Source of the DNA: Sarcophilus harrisii
Taxonomy: Eukaryota > Chordata > Mammalia > Dasyuromorphia > Dasyuridae
NCBI RefSeq assembly: GCF_902635505.1
Contig: NC_045429.1
Coordinates: 428,943,669-429,007,668 of the forward strand
Direction: 5' to 3'
Length of the DNA stretch: 64,000 nt
In this document: positions 46,701 to 59,639 of the stretch, piece by piece
Position numbering within the stretch: position 1 is the stretch's first letter
Layout: each line of letters opens with the position of its first letter
The notes under the pieces: generated by a model
The model's database searches: none
Seen by the model: only the letters and a program-made list of their open reading frames with translations
Told to the model about the DNA's origin: nothing
Made by a program: the position numbers and the translations under genes

Positions 46701-49700
46701 TGTGTATCTTTCTTCAATTCTGATTATAGGCAGATCTTCTGGCTACCCATATTACCATGATTTTCTTTTCTGATCATGTACATTCTTAGTGAGTTTTAGC
46801 AGTAGGTGCTTTAGCCAGGGTTTCTTAAACTTTTCCCACTCATGATCCCTTTTTATCTAAGAAATTTTTACACGACCCCAGGTATGTATATAAGTTTGAT
46901 TTTTATAAATAGATATACAAATCAAACATTTATTGATTTTAAATCATAATTTTACAACCCTCACATTTGGTCAGTTTAAGAAGCTGAGCTTTGAGCCATT
47001 GCAGTTACTCAGTAGAGCATTAATTCTGAAAATACACTGAAAATGAGTAACTGTTTACATCATGAGAATGAGTGTACATGGGTTTTGTTTCCAAGGGGAA
47101 AAAAAAACCCAACATTGTTGAAGTTGTCACTGCTTTCAGGTGCAAGTCTTCTTATTCTAGATATGGTCAGGGAACTTAAAGTCCAGGATTCCTAGTCTGT
47201 TTTAGGGCTACAACATTTAATTATTGTTTGTTGGATTTGAGGATTTATAATCCTCCTTTCTCCCCCCCCCCAACAATATTAACTAAAACTAATTCTATTT
47301 AAATTCAAATAAATTATACTTAGAATTATTTTTTTTTGAATTTTGCAAGAACTCTTAAAATAAAGATATCAAAACCAGAATTGCTTGAAGTTATACCAAA
47401 TAGTGCTTCAATGATAAATATGTATTCATTTAGTTAATATTTGTTAAGCCCTTAATATCAGCAATGCCCAGAATTTTAAGAAGCTGGGTAGGGCGAGTCA
47501 AGGACATATAAACCATAATTTCTGCCTTGGAGGAGCACAGAAGATAAAACCTGTAGAAGGAGATATAGAATAAAAATTAAAATATAATTACAGAAAGAAA
47601 AGAACAAAGTATTCTGAGATATTAGGGAAAGATAGTATAGAAAAAATAAACAACTGCTTACATGGTATGCTTTCAGAGACTATGGTAAATATATCCTGCT
47701 CCTAAAATAGTTTCCTTCTGTTTATTGATGCTATAAATTTCACCTTTAGAGAACCAAACTTTGGTCTAAATTTTTTTCTCCCATTTAAACCAGCTTAATA
47801 AATAAGGAGTGCCTACTCTTTTGTTAAGTAAAATACCCTTAGGTTATGTGAGAGATACAAACTTGAGTAAGATCAATTCCTTAAGGACTTGATCATCTTA
47901 GAGGGAATAGAGAAATAGATAAAACTCCACTAAAATTATAATGTAAAGTAGTATGTGATAAGTATTGCTAGGGAACTTAGAGTAATGTGCAAACATCCCA
48001 GGGAGGGATTAATATATTAATCCTCACTAATCTGTTTATTGTGACTGATCTTAGAAAACTCAATTTTCAGAGATGGAAGGAACCTCAAGTGCTATCTGGT
48101 CCAACCATACCTGAATAGGAATCTCTTCTACAGTATAGTCAGTAGTTGGTCATCCTTACAGAATGCCAGCAATGGAGAGCTCACTATCTCCCAGGGAAGT
48201 CCATTCTAGTCTTGGACTGCTCTGTTAGCAAGTCTCTCCCTCCACAGAACCAAAATCTGTTTTCCAAAATCTACTGCTGGACCTGCCTTCTGAAACCAAG
48301 CAAAACCAAGCTATGATTGATCTCTTGGGTGTGACAAGAGTTTAATTGACAAGTTCAAAGCAAGTAGAAGAGGCAAAAGCAGAATCTGAACACAACTCCT
48401 TTGAGTCTGCATCCCGAATTCTTTTTTTCTGTGTCACATTTCTACAACCCTGTAAGTGGTCCCAAACTGCTATGGGAGAGGGAGAAGGAAAGGGAGATAC
48501 AATATCAAAAGGAGCTCAGAATATAACAAGGATAGGTTTTCCAGTAGCCAAAGGAAGAATAAATGAGGGTTCCGTTGTGAAATAACTCTGCCTTTATTTG
48601 TCAAGTTCATCTCACTTTGGCTCAAGACAATAACCAGTCAGCGATTGATCCACTGGGCAGATCAACATGTTCAGAACAAGCCTGGCTACATAAGGGGACA
48701 CTGCAGCAAAGTTTGCTTTCAGGTATCCACGTTTGGTTTCATTTACGGGGAGGGAGGTGTCTGGTATCTACCTTTGATAATGGGGGGGGAGGGGAAGAAG
48801 GTGATAGTTTGTTCTAACTTTTCCTCTTCGAGAAAGGCATTTTAACATTTATGGCAGAGATTAGAACACAGGGGCACCTCCCATGTAGCCCGACATTTGC
48901 TCTGAGTCCTTCCTGAGGGAGGTTCCTCTTTAGTGCCCAGGAGCAAAGCATACCTGCACACACATTCTGCAACCTAATCTCATCTGCTTCCTTAAGTTTT
49001 AGCAATCCTCTCAATCTGGAGCTTTAGAGGAGACTGTCCAGCTGAGTTAGCAAACTCAAGTGCTCCTCTGTTTAGCACTGAATGGAAACCTGGCTGCAAC
49101 CAAATTGCCTCTGCAAGCATCCTTGCCTGATTTCAGATTTTTCGGTCTCAAGGATCTGCAAACTGATGAAAATTATTCTTTAAAGATTTCAGCACTTTGC
49201 CCTGCCCCCTCTTATTAAAAAAAAAAAAAAATTAGCTCAAGGACTTAATCCTACTGTAGTGTTTGACTCATATGGTTTCTGGAGGGGAGACATCTGTGAA
49301 CATTCCTAACTTGGACCTGCAATTGCACTGCAGCACAAGAAATCAGGTTTAGCATCACAATTTAGGAAACCTGAAGACAGGTCAGCAATTCTAACAGCTC
49401 CTCAACCTTCAGATATTTTCCCTCCCAGGTTAGTCCCGATAATTGGACTTCAGTTACTTCCTCATTGACTTTTTAATTCTTCTCCTCCTGCTATTAGTGA
49501 CTTTCCACATACTTTCAGAAATCCCTTTCATGCCAGTAATTTCAGAAGGCTCTACATGTTCAGGTAATTTATAATAAATAGACAAAGGTTAGCCCGTCTC
49601 CTCATATTAATGAGCAAATACTTCACCTTCCTCAAAACATGTAGAGTCTGGGGATTCTTATAGTACAGGAAGAGATCTTAACTTTTTGTTGTTGTTGTTC

Positions 49701-52700
49701 CACACATACTGCCGGTGTGCTGGTGAAATCTATTGACTCCTCAGGAAAATGCTTTTGAATGCATAAAATAAAATGTACAACATTACAAAGGAAATCAATT
49801 ATATTTAAATATAGTTATCACAAAATTTAAGTTCATACAGCAAGATGAAAAAGCCCTGCAGGCTCTACAACATTTTGCAGAACGCTCTTAATATCCTTAT
49901 CTCTTTTCACAAGGCACTAAGAATCCTTTGTGTGACTCAAAATATGAATTCCTCAAGAAAAAGTCAGAAGAGCACCTGCCTGATTACATAGAGCTACAAA
50001 TCAGGTTTCCCCTGATCACTCCTGCTTTGCTTTACTAAGAGATCAACTTGCTGATTGCCCAGATCTTTCTCATTCATATAACTCCCAATATGATCTGCCA
50101 TCAATGTATGGGATTGGGTTTCCCTAATGCTAATAAGGATTTCACAGCCTCTGGTAGGACACCCCACCTCCATGCTTTGTGGGGCTGATTCATAGCTTCT
50201 CCAGAGATCTTGGCTTCTTTCCAGTGCCAAAGATGTGGATTATTCCCCATCAGCAAAGAATACCCATATAAACATTATTCTAGACGACACAGGTTTGGGA
50301 TGAGAGAAAAACAACATTATTAGCTTCATCTCTAAGAATGCTGCCATGAGCAACATTTTCTCTATGTACCCAAAACAATCCTGTAGTTTTGTGACTAAAT
50401 ATAATTCCATTTCAGTGATACTGTAAAATGTAAATGAATGGTGTTTTGGATACATTCTTTTTTTTTTTTTTTTTTAATAGCCTTTTATTTACAGGATATA
50501 TACATGGGTAACTTTACAGCATTAACAATTGCCAAACCTCTTGTTCCAATTTTTCACCTCTTACCCCCCCCACCCCCTCCCCTAAATGGCAGGATGACCA
50601 GTAGATGTTAAATATATTAAAATATAACTTAGATACACAATAAGTATACATGACCAAAACATTATTTTGCTGTACAAAAAGAATCAGACTCTGAATTATT
50701 GTACAATTAGCTTGTGAAGGAAATCAAAAATGCAGGTGTGCATAAATATAGGGATTGGGAATTCAATGTAATGGTTTTTAGTCATCTCCCAGAGTTCTTT
50801 TTCTGGGTATAGCTAGTTCAGTTCATTACTGCTCCATTAGAAATGATTTGGTTGATCTTGTTGCTGAGGATGGCCTGATCCATCAGAACTGGTCATCATC
50901 TAGTATTGTTGTTGAAGTATATAATGATCTCCTGGTCCTGCTCATTTCACTCAGCATCAGTTCGTGTAAGTCTCTCCAGGCCTTTCTGAAATCATTGGAT
51001 ACATTCTAAAGGGAGAATAAGCAGAATTGCTATCATTCTGACAATTGCTTTATTCTTCATGCTTCAATCTGTAAAGTATTGAATTTAAGAGAGAGTAAAT
51101 GACCTTGTAACTTCAAAAAAGAAGAAAAAGTTAAAATGCATTTCTCTCTTTCTGGTGCAGCATTTCTCTCTTTGTAATCTATTTCAATTCTTTGAATTTA
51201 CAGTGACCCCACAGCAGATAGGATTCAAACCAGAATCTCTCTGCAAGGAGCTATTCTCAGAGTATAATGGATTAGAGAAGTTAATGAAGAAGAAGACCTG
51301 TCAGTTTTCTCAGGGGATCCTGATATTTTCAAGGAGCTGGGCTATTGACATCGGCTTAAGAAAGGATGATAGAGTCCTGTGTGATGCTCTCCTCATCGCT
51401 GTTAACAGCCCCCCAATACTTTATACCATTATCAGGGGATCTGATAAGATGGATGGGCTTGAATATTCCAGACACACTGCTCTCCAACTAAAGCAGAAAC
51501 TTGTCAATGTAGGGAATTACACTGGAAAAGTGTGCATCATTCCCCAGCTCTTGCATCTGCCTGACCTTCTGTGTGGGATCATGCAAGTACCATACCCCCA
51601 ATCCTATGTTCTTACTACAGAATATGAATTGGAAGATTTACTGCAATCACTTGTAATAGTCTTGCTCTGCTTTACCTCTCTTTTAAGTGACCAGCTTGGA
51701 TGTCAATTTTTGAAACTGCTTGTAGCCGAACAATCTAAGCTGCTTTCACAAAGCCTTCAGAAAACCAGAGAATTATTTATCCTTTGCTTACCAGGAACCC
51801 GGAAAACTGCTATGGTCATCAAAATTCTGGAAGAGATTAGGAGCGTATTTCACTGTGAAGCAAAAGAAATTCTCTACCTTTGTGAAAATGACCCTCTAAG
51901 AGAATTTGTAAGGTAGGAGTTTCCTGGATAATTTAAAACTGTAACCAGATAAATAAAATAAAATCAGAGTTCAGCCAGTCTTTTCAGTCAGCCTTTACAA
52001 TTGTTAACCAAATACTGCTTAGTAAATTCAATTTTCATTTTTATTCTGGGTAGTGACAGAGCTTCTGGTTAAATTGAGAAGCCCAAACTAAGATATTACA
52101 TTTTTAAATAGTCAATTGATGGAAATAGGTGCATAGTTAAATATTCCTCAGATTCTTGTTCTCTTCATTGTTATTGAAATTAGCCCACATAATCTGACTG
52201 CTTTCAGAAATGGTTCATTAAGATACTGATTTATTTTTTCAGAATAGAAAGCAGAAATTCTTAACCTTGTTAATGTTACAGACCCTGTTGGATCAACCAT
52301 GGAAATAACTAATATAAGTTGCAATGTGGGAAGTTCCTATGAGAAATCCAAAAAGATTAATATGAAAACATTTGAGAAAGGAGAAATCACTTATAAAATG
52401 GTTAAAAGAAGGGAAGGTTTTGTGGAAGAGCTGGCATCTAAGCTAGGTTTGGAAGGAAGGGAAGAAATTTCACTAGGCTAAGATAGGAAGTAGACTATTG
52501 GGGATACTATATGCAAGGAGACAGATGATAAAGGGCAGGACAAGATTCAGGAAAGGTAAGTATTCCAATTTTGCTAAAATATGGAGTACAAAAGAGGAAT
52601 TGTAGGTGATAAAGCTAGAAAATTAGGTTAAGGAGAGATGACAGAAAGTCTTGACTGACAATCCAAGTGTCTCATTTTTTTATTTGGTAAAAACTTGGAA

Positions 52701-55700
52701 AGGTCTCCAGTATGTTGGGTATAATTATGGGGAATGTGGATAAAAAGAATTGCATAGAATGAGAGGGTGTGGATGAACTAGAAGGTGTCCCAATGAAAGG
52801 AATATACACAACCCAATTAATGAATATTATATATTCATTGAGACATTTTTAAAAAGCAGCAGGAACTACCAAAAGCTCCATAATCATTTCTGATGTGCCT
52901 TTTGAAGATTGCCTTGGCAGTGAAGTGAAAGGTGAACTAGAAGGGAAAAGACTAAAAGAAAGGAGATCAATTCGATCTATTACAGTTATACAGGTGAAAA
53001 AGAAACAAGTGTCTGCTCTACTGTGGCTGTGGTAAAAATGGAAAAGAGAAGACACATATGAGAGATATTATAGAAATAGAACCAATAGGATTTGTCAGCT
53101 AATCAGATTTGAGAGAAAAGGGATAGAGAACTATAATCTTTTATTATCTCTAATTACTATAATAACATATTATATATTTTTATAATATAGCATATACTAG
53201 CAATATCATATATAATAAATAATAATTGTTATAATAATTATAATCTCTAAGCATTATCTTTAATACACCTCAGTTTTAAGCCTCGGTAGAAAAAAAGGGA
53301 AGTTATGAGATGGATGCATATTGATTGGGGAAGAAAAATAAATCAATTTCAGACATGCTAAGTTCTGGGTGATTAAAGGACATCCAGATAACCATGTATG
53401 GCACACAATTGAAAATATTATACCATAAGTTATTTCAAGAAAAAAGTCAAAGACGGAGATATAGACTTGAGTGTAATCTGCGCACCCAATTGATCATCAA
53501 AGTCATGGGAGTAGATAAGGTATTAATAAGTAATAGGTTATTTGGTGACCTCAAAGAAGGCTATTTTAGTAATATGGATAAAAACTAAATGGCAAGGGAT
53601 TGAGGACTGAGTAGATGATAAGAAAGCAGGGATAGTAAGTATGGGATGTTTTTTTTCTGGAATTTTGTCACTGAAAGGAGGAAAAGTAAGATTTATTTTA
53701 AATGGAGTATCAGAAAGAGAAATAGGTTATAGCTTAAAAGAGTAACTCATTCAAGGGAAATGTTTTGTTGTGTTATATTTTAGGATAGGGGAAACTTGTA
53801 TATATTTGCAAGCCAAAGTGAAAAGAACCAGTAGGGAGATTAAAAACATGCTGAGAGCAAAGTTTTGAAGATAATATGAGGGTACTGAAAACAACAACAA
53901 CAACATTGATTTGGTTTGCAATTTTGAGTTTGATTTAGACAAAGATCCAGTAAAGGAATGCAATTTCCTCCTAGTTTTTGATTCATAACTTAATTCAAAT
54001 CTTTGTAAAACATCCAAAGAAGCTTTTTCCCAGTCCTCTTTAAGATCTGTACCTTTCTTTTGAGATATCTCCAAGTTATTCTATAAATGTTTTGTATATA
54101 CATAATTAATTGTTATCACCCTGATGAGATTATGACCTCCTTGAGGGCAGGGACCATTTTTTTCTCCCTTTCATTATGTTCCCAGCTCTTAGCACAGTCT
54201 GGCACATAGTAGGCACATTACAAATACTTGTTGGCTTGACGGGATCCAAATCAAAGTCAAAGTGAAACAAAAGTTCCAGGAAATACATGTATAAATCAGA
54301 GAATCTAGATAAATGAGAGAAGTTCCTGGGGTTCAAGGGAGAAAAGGCACTAGATGCATGAGTTAGGAAATGTTACAAATATTTTTAAAAAGTGTTACAT
54401 AGAATAATTGAAGTTCTGCAGACAGGCATACTACTGCTGATGTCCAAAGACTTCATTATCCAATGTGATGGTACTGATTACAATCTTCATGATTTCCTTA
54501 TCAAAAAGCTTTTTTATTTATTTATCAAAAAATTTAAGGAGTTTTTAAGTTACAATTTGCTATATGACACAAACTGGCTATGTGACCCTTGGCAGGTTCA
54601 TTTGTCCTCTACTCTTTTAACACTTGTAAATTGCTGATCTATTTTAGTAGAGTGAATTTTCTTACCAAGGGTTCCCAATATCAATAAAATTACAACTCTG
54701 GAACTCTGAACAATTGTTTTATAGAAAAGCTTGATTGGAGCACATCTCTTCTGCCCATAAAAATTTATCTATGTAAAAAATTGAGTAATTACTATTCCTG
54801 ATGTATAAAGAAGACAAGATGAGAAGAAATGGGCTGTAGTGTATCAATGAACACATATTTATAAAGCATCTAATATGAGCCAGGCATAGTATTAGGTGCT
54901 AAGGGTTCAAAAACAAAAATAAGTTTCTGACCTCAAAGAAATTACATTCTAATTATATCCTAAATTTAACAGACATAAAGGGGCTTGTCAATAATTATTG
55001 TCAAAAGTAAAAATGAGATCTAACAGAAATTATAAAATTTGCTTAGATTTTCAAATTACAAGTCAAGCTTGCAGATTTCATTACCTAATCTTGAATTGAC
55101 TAAAAGAAGAGAATTTATTATTTTCCCACATGGTCTATCATGAAATAGGAATGCTGGTTTAGTTTTTTAACCTATTAAGAATCTTGTGTGAATTACAATA
55201 AGAAGCAATCTCCAAGTAGAAACTAAAGAACTGAGCTTTTAATTTTTGGCTCAAACCAGTAAATAATGAATAGTATCCCCTTTGTTCATGTGATTGAAAC
55301 CATACTCTGTTTTACTCTCCTAGTCAGCAAAGTACCTGCCAAGCAGAGACCAGGAAAACTTTCATGAGAAGAGATTTCCCGAAGATTAAACATATAGTAA
55401 TAGATGAAGCTCAGAATTTCCACGGTGAAGGTGGAGATTGGTACACAAAAGCTAAGAACATCACGCATCCAAAAAATGATGAGGCTGGAAGGAGGAACCC
55501 TCACCAAGGAATTTTATGGCTCTTTATAGACTCTTTTCAAGCAAGTCATTTGGGAGTCAGTGGTCTTCCACTTTCATTAATGCAATATCCAAGAAAAAAC
55601 CTCACTCGTGAGATCTATAATGCTTTAGAAATAGCGATGATCATGAAACAAGAAATGAAGAAGATCAAAGAAAACCAACATGGACACGTGGCTCCTGAGT

Positions 55701-56164
55701 CATTAGCATTATTTAGGGAAGATATGTATGAGGATGCTATCCATGATTATACTCTACCTGGAGTGTGTGAAATAGAAAGAGATCTGACGGAGGATGAATT
55801 GGCAAATTATGTAGCAAGCAGATGTCAAAGTCTCTTCCAGAATGGCTATTCTCCTAAAGATATTGCCATTTTGTATAGTAGGAATGAGGACCGAGAACAT
55901 TATGAACTTCTTCTTCAAACAACGATGAAATCGATCAAGACTCACAGAATAGCAGAAGTTGAATTGAGCAGGGCATCTGATATTTTGGGTAATTCTATCA
56001 TTCTAGACAGTATTCAACAGTTTTCAGGCTTGGAGAGAAATATAGTGTTTGGTCTTATTCCAGTCTATTCTGGGTCTGAGGTTCCTCACAATCTCTTGCT
56101 TTGCTGTGCATCCAAAGCTATTAAGCATCTATATGTGCTATATGAAAAGAAGGAGGATCTATGA
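43751..56164 (+). CDS. SLFN14: Schlafen family member 14
   Basis: SLFN14 is a ribosome-associated endoribonuclease important in platelets and red cells. Recognised coding exons: 43751-44810 ([16 protein letters not shown] onward, phase-1 donor CCAG/GTAAAA), 51204-51912 ([18 protein letters not shown] to ENDPLREFV) and 55324-56164 ([14 protein letters not shown] to [11 protein letters not shown], stop). Joined, they give 869 aa; human is about 912, and a short exon of about 43 codons after residue 353 was not found. The exon with the ATG starts at 43,712 after a TTTATAG acceptor. The Schlafen core has acidic residues E206, E211 and D249 ([17 protein letters not shown]), zinc ligands H282, C284, C318 and C319, and the K218/K219/R223 patch ([11 protein letters not shown]) whose changes in human SLFN14 cause platelet defects. 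A SWAIDIGL motif lies in the second exon. The helicase-like part has LPGTRKTA, with Arg for a Walker A glycine as in human, and an intact DEAQ Walker B. All three frames are open. Confidence 0.95.
45885..47830. repeat. Diverged direct repeat pair in SLFN14 intron
   Basis: 45,890-46,020 (around GTTATAGAACCAAACTATGG, CTTTTTCTCCCATTCAG) resembles 47,690-47,830 (around CTTTAGAGAACCAAACTTTG, TTTTTTTCTCCCATTTAAAC) across about 130 bp with gaps. This is an unrecognised interspersed repeat or an old local duplication. Confidence 0.5.
46020..46990. mobile_element. Two MAR1 SINEs and a MITE
   Basis: 46,020-46,205 is a forward MAR1-type SINE (GGCAGCTAGGTGGCACAATG, GCAAACCATTCCAGAATA, AATGGGTCATAAAGAATTGG). 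46,405-46,620 is a reversed one (TTCAGTTGTTGTGTCCAACT, GGGGCACACAACTGG). 46,815-46,990 is a copy of the palindromic MITE at 33,055 (GGGTTTCTTAAACTTTTCCC to CAGTTTAAGAAGC). All lie in the first SLFN14 coding intron. Confidence 0.65.
48065..48300 (-). mobile_element. CR1/L3-type LINE 3' end
   Basis: Reversed copy of the conserved CR1/L3 tail: GATGGAAGGAACCTCAAGTG, CTATCTGGTCCAACC, GGAGAGCTCACTATCTCCCA, GGGAAGTCCATTCTAGTC. It matches the family of the split copy at 27.5-28.96 kb. The stretch after it, 48,300-49,660, shows no feature I can name: AT and GC content are ordinary, with some LTR-like hints but no bounded element. Confidence 0.55.
49670..49840. mobile_element. hAT-like MITE relic
   Basis: GAAATCTATTGACTCCTCAG, then TTTTGAATGCATAAAATAAA, CATTACAAAGGAAATCAATT and TATAGTTATCACAAAA. 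It is the best-preserved member of this family in the window. Confidence 0.6.
50459..50994 (-). mobile_element. 5'-truncated L1 with target duplication, in SLFN14 intron
   Basis: A T run, then AATAGCCTTTTATTTACAGG and on to GCCTTTCTGAAATC. This is the reverse of the L1 3' UTR seen at 19.5-20.1 kb, with few differences. TTGGATACATTCT occurs at 50,446-50,458 and 50,995-51,007, a clear 13-bp duplication. It inserted about 200 bp upstream of the second SLFN14 coding exon. Confidence 0.9.
51913..55323 (+). other. SLFN14: SLFN14 intron, few recognisable features
   Basis: An intron of about 3.4 kb. It holds weak L2-like pieces (about 52,570-52,800 and 53,280-53,480, reversed), an AT-rich low-complexity tract at 53,150-53,250, an L2 3' end at 54,080-54,240 (CTCCTTGAGGGCAGGGACC, GGCACATAGTAGGCACATTA) and a MIR/L2-type 3' end at 54,845-54,960. 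No other exon is recognised. Confidence 0.6.
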
Positions 56165-56679
56165 AAAATATTATAAATTATCCAGAAATTAAGGTTTATT
56201 CAAACTGTTTGTTTAGGGAGATAAGAGATATTATGCTTCTTGCTTTATAAATGAAGAAGAAGCAACAAACTATCAAAGTTGGCAAATCATTGATGGAGCT
56301 AGAAATTAAATTAGATCTTTCCAATTTGTTTCTTTGTTTATGAAATTATATCACTTTCATACCATTTCACCCAGAATACTTCCGTAGTTTAATTTAGAAA
56401 TTTAGGGATCACCACTCAAATTCAAACTCTTTATTTTGCATATGAAGAAAAAAACCCCAGAGAGTTGAAATGATTTGCTCAGAATCCCAGAGTTAGTTAC
56501 TGAGAGATCTTCACTTAAGCTATGTTTGGAATAGAGACTCCTGGGTCAGACCACATCAGGAATAGAGTGTTTAATATAGTGTTTAACTCAGGGTACTATG
56601 TTTAATCAAAAAGATTAAAACCAGGATGGCAAAGGGCTTTAAGATAATGTCATTAGATAATTAGATAATAAAATAATAG

Positions 56680-57835
56680 GTAATTAGATAGTGAAATGGA
56701 GAGAGCACCTGCCCTTCAGACAGGAGGACCTGAGTTCAAATCCAGACTCATATGCTTAACACTTACTAGCTGCATGATTCTGGGCAAGCCACTTAACCTC
56801 AATTGCCTTGCAAAAAAAGAGAGAATGTCATAACCTGCATTAAGTCTATTCTAAGGCCTCCCATCATTTGTCTCCATTTTCCTTGCACCGTTTGCTTTGT
56901 ATACACCTTGTTATATATTTCCTGTTTATTTATCTCACATGGTTCCTCCCAATGGAATGTAAGCTCTTTGAAAGCAGGTTCTATTTAATTTTTGATTCTG
57001 TATCCCTGGTCTATAAGAGGTGCTGCATAAATTTTTTAAATAAATGAATGAATGTACTTAGAAGGATGAATTGGAAGAACTGGGGATGATTAACCTGAAG
57101 AATATAAAAGGGGCATATGATAGCAACAAGCAAGTGTTTGAAGGATAATCACATAAAAGAGGGCTTAGATGTGCTTTCCTTGATCTGGGAGGGAAGAACT
57201 AGAAATAACTGGTGAAACTACAGAGAAAAAATTTCATTTCAAGTAAGCTAGACAGAGCTGGGAACAAACTGGGGATGGATATATAAAACTGGGGGTATAT
57301 GCATGGAAATTATATTTAAACCCATGAGATCTGAGAAGGTTATCAAGAGAAAAGGTGTGGAAGAGAATAGAATAAAGACCAAGAGAAAGCCTTGGGAAAT
57401 TCCCCACCATAGGACTTAAATACGAATCTTGAACCATCAATGGAAGCCGAGGAAGATCAGTCAGTTGAGTAATAGTGAAAAACCCAGAGAGGAGAGACCT
57501 TAGTCAACAATACCAAATCCTGAAAGCGATACCCCTGAGGGACTTTAGGTGTGCCAGATAAGGGTCTCCAAAGCCTGTGGTACAAAGGGAGGCTTTAGGG
57601 AGCAAAGGGCAGCATTTTGAGCAGCAAATATACTTAACAGGATAGGATTTCTGGAAAGCTTTTCCCCCTTGGAGCTGAGGAGAATTATTCTCCAGAAAAA
57701 GCTTATAGCCCAGTAGAAAGTAATATCCAGGAAGGCAAGGACTTTAATTTTTGTCTTTGAATCTCCAACACCTAGTATAAAGTCTAGCATACAGCAGGAG
57801 CTTAATAAATGCTTGTTGAATTGAATGGAATTAGC
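56680..57835 (+). mobile_element. SINE, L2 and CR1/L3 relics downstream of SLFN14
   Basis: 56,680-56,815 is a forward WSINE-like SINE (GACCTGAGTTCAAATCCAGA, GGGCAAGCCACTTAACCTCA). 56,820-57,050 is an L2 3' end (TGTAAGCTCTTTGAAAGCAG, AAATAAATGAATG). 57,060-57,175 is a CR1/L3 tail (GGAAGAACTGGGGATGATTA). 57,715-57,835 is another L2 3' end (GGAGCTTAATAAATGCTTGT). From 57,840 to 59,600 I see no gene and no clear repeat. Confidence 0.55.
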
Positions 57836-59639
57836 AAATGAATAACTGCCCTCTGGTGGAACAAGAGCAGAACTTCAGGAAGTAATGCTGCACAGAACGA
57901 AGACCAATAAATGAGTTCCATCTGCTGGGTGTTATAGAGAACTGCAGAAAGCTTGGCTAAAGTAACACAAGACAGAAAAAGAACCCATGATGGGAAATCC
58001 AGTGGTGTGTGAGGTGAGACAACCTTTTGAGTTTCATTGACATTGCCAACATTTTATCCATCACTCTCTTAAGTCTAAACAAAAATAAAGTTTGCATCAT
58101 TTGCTTATTTCTGAAGAATAAGTGCTTATCCTGAAAATTTAACCATTGGAGCTGGCTCCCGTATACCACTGGAGAGAAACAACCAAAGAACTTTGTTGAA
58201 GCCAGTGAAAGAAAAGCAACACTGTGCATGCAGCGGATTTTGAAGAGGGACATCACTGAGGAAGAATAACCCCTAAATATCCTGAATTAGAACCCTACCC
58301 TCCATTGTAAGTGACTAAACCCACACTTCTGGATAGAGGGATGCACATTGGTGTGCAAATGATTTATTGCGGATTATAACATGATCTTTGTTTCCCGCAA
58401 TTTCTAAACAAATTGATCATGTTTTGAGCCTTGTGGACCTGTATGCTTGTAAGAGAAATAGTGACTATTTCCTGAGGTAGAAAGAAGGTAAAGCTTCTAA
58501 AATGTTGGCAATGGACCAGAGGAATGAAAAGTCTCACAGAATACAGCTAGGCTCTTTGTATTAGGAAGCATATCAGGAACATTAGCTCAGCTCCTCCTAC
58601 ATAGCAGGGATCTGACCAAGTTTATGTCCAGATGCTATAGGACATCTAGAAGCTAGATTAGGAGCTCCTAATAGAAGCTAGATTAACCTGAGTCTTAGTT
58701 GTCCCTGGATTGAATTCCCAAAAGTCACTTCCAAAAGTTGCTCCTTGGTCTTTAAGGCATAAATGTTGCTTTGGCTGTAAATCTGGAGCCCTCTGCACTT
58801 TTTAAACTTGTAAGATCTTTCTTTCCCTTTACCAGTTTCTGAGCTTTCTCTAAATGTAACTTAATCTGACAGGACTAACCCTCTGCTTCAAATCAAAGAG
58901 CCTTCTCTTCAACAAATGATTAACTGATTGAAATCCGTTACCCAATGTCTATAAATGCTTCACAATTGATCTCTACGTATCATAACAATTCTCCCAGAAG
59001 CAGCTTCCTAGGGTCCACTATGTAGAGAAGCCATTTTAGTAAGTTAACAAGGTCTGGAAATGTGTCAGACCCCCATTACATTATGATCCGGTGAAATCTA
59101 TGATCCAGGTGTGTAGAAAAACCTTTCCTACTATACTGTTTCCTTCATGAATATTTCTGGGAATGGAGATTTAATAAAAAAAAATCCCCCCAGAAAAACT
59201 GTAACTAAATAAGCAAGCAAAATGGAGAATGAAGGATCTTTAATCACAAACATAGATGAATGATATAGAAAAAATAGCAAAGCTTTTGTTTTCCAGAACT
59301 TGTTTAATATGAAGGATATAGACAAAAGAATATTGACGAGTACAAATATTTAAGCATATTTTAAAAACAAAAGAAAAATCTAGAATAATTGCACACCGTA
59401 TAGCACAGCTGTGGTATTGTTGGGGTTTTTTTTTTTAACCAGTTAATGAAAGCCACAAAAGATGGGTACATTGATATAACAAGGTAGTAACAAAATTATC
59501 CCATGTTTTCTATTGAAAGCACATATAATGCTACATCATTATCTACATAGTGATAATCAGTGTATATTATTTGTGTTTTTTTCACTTCATGTCAGTTTTC
59601 TAGTATTTCTTTGAATTCATTAAAATGAATGAATGAAAA

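Noticed and set aside
46700-46790. Pyrimidine tract, TATAG acceptor and a frame with [12 protein letters not shown] recalling KSPGYP of the human SLFN14 linker.
   Set aside because: A stop follows after 14 codons with no donor before it; at best a dead remnant, not supportable.
48346-48585. A frame with [11 protein letters not shown] that loosely resembles the missing SLFN14 linker and ends near a GTAAGT donor.
   Set aside because: No polypyrimidine tract before it, an in-frame stop just upstream, and the similarity is within chance.
48300-49660. Possible LTR on the minus strand, with AATAAA-like signals near 48,600.
   Set aside because: No paired termini or target duplication could be found, so no element is claimed.
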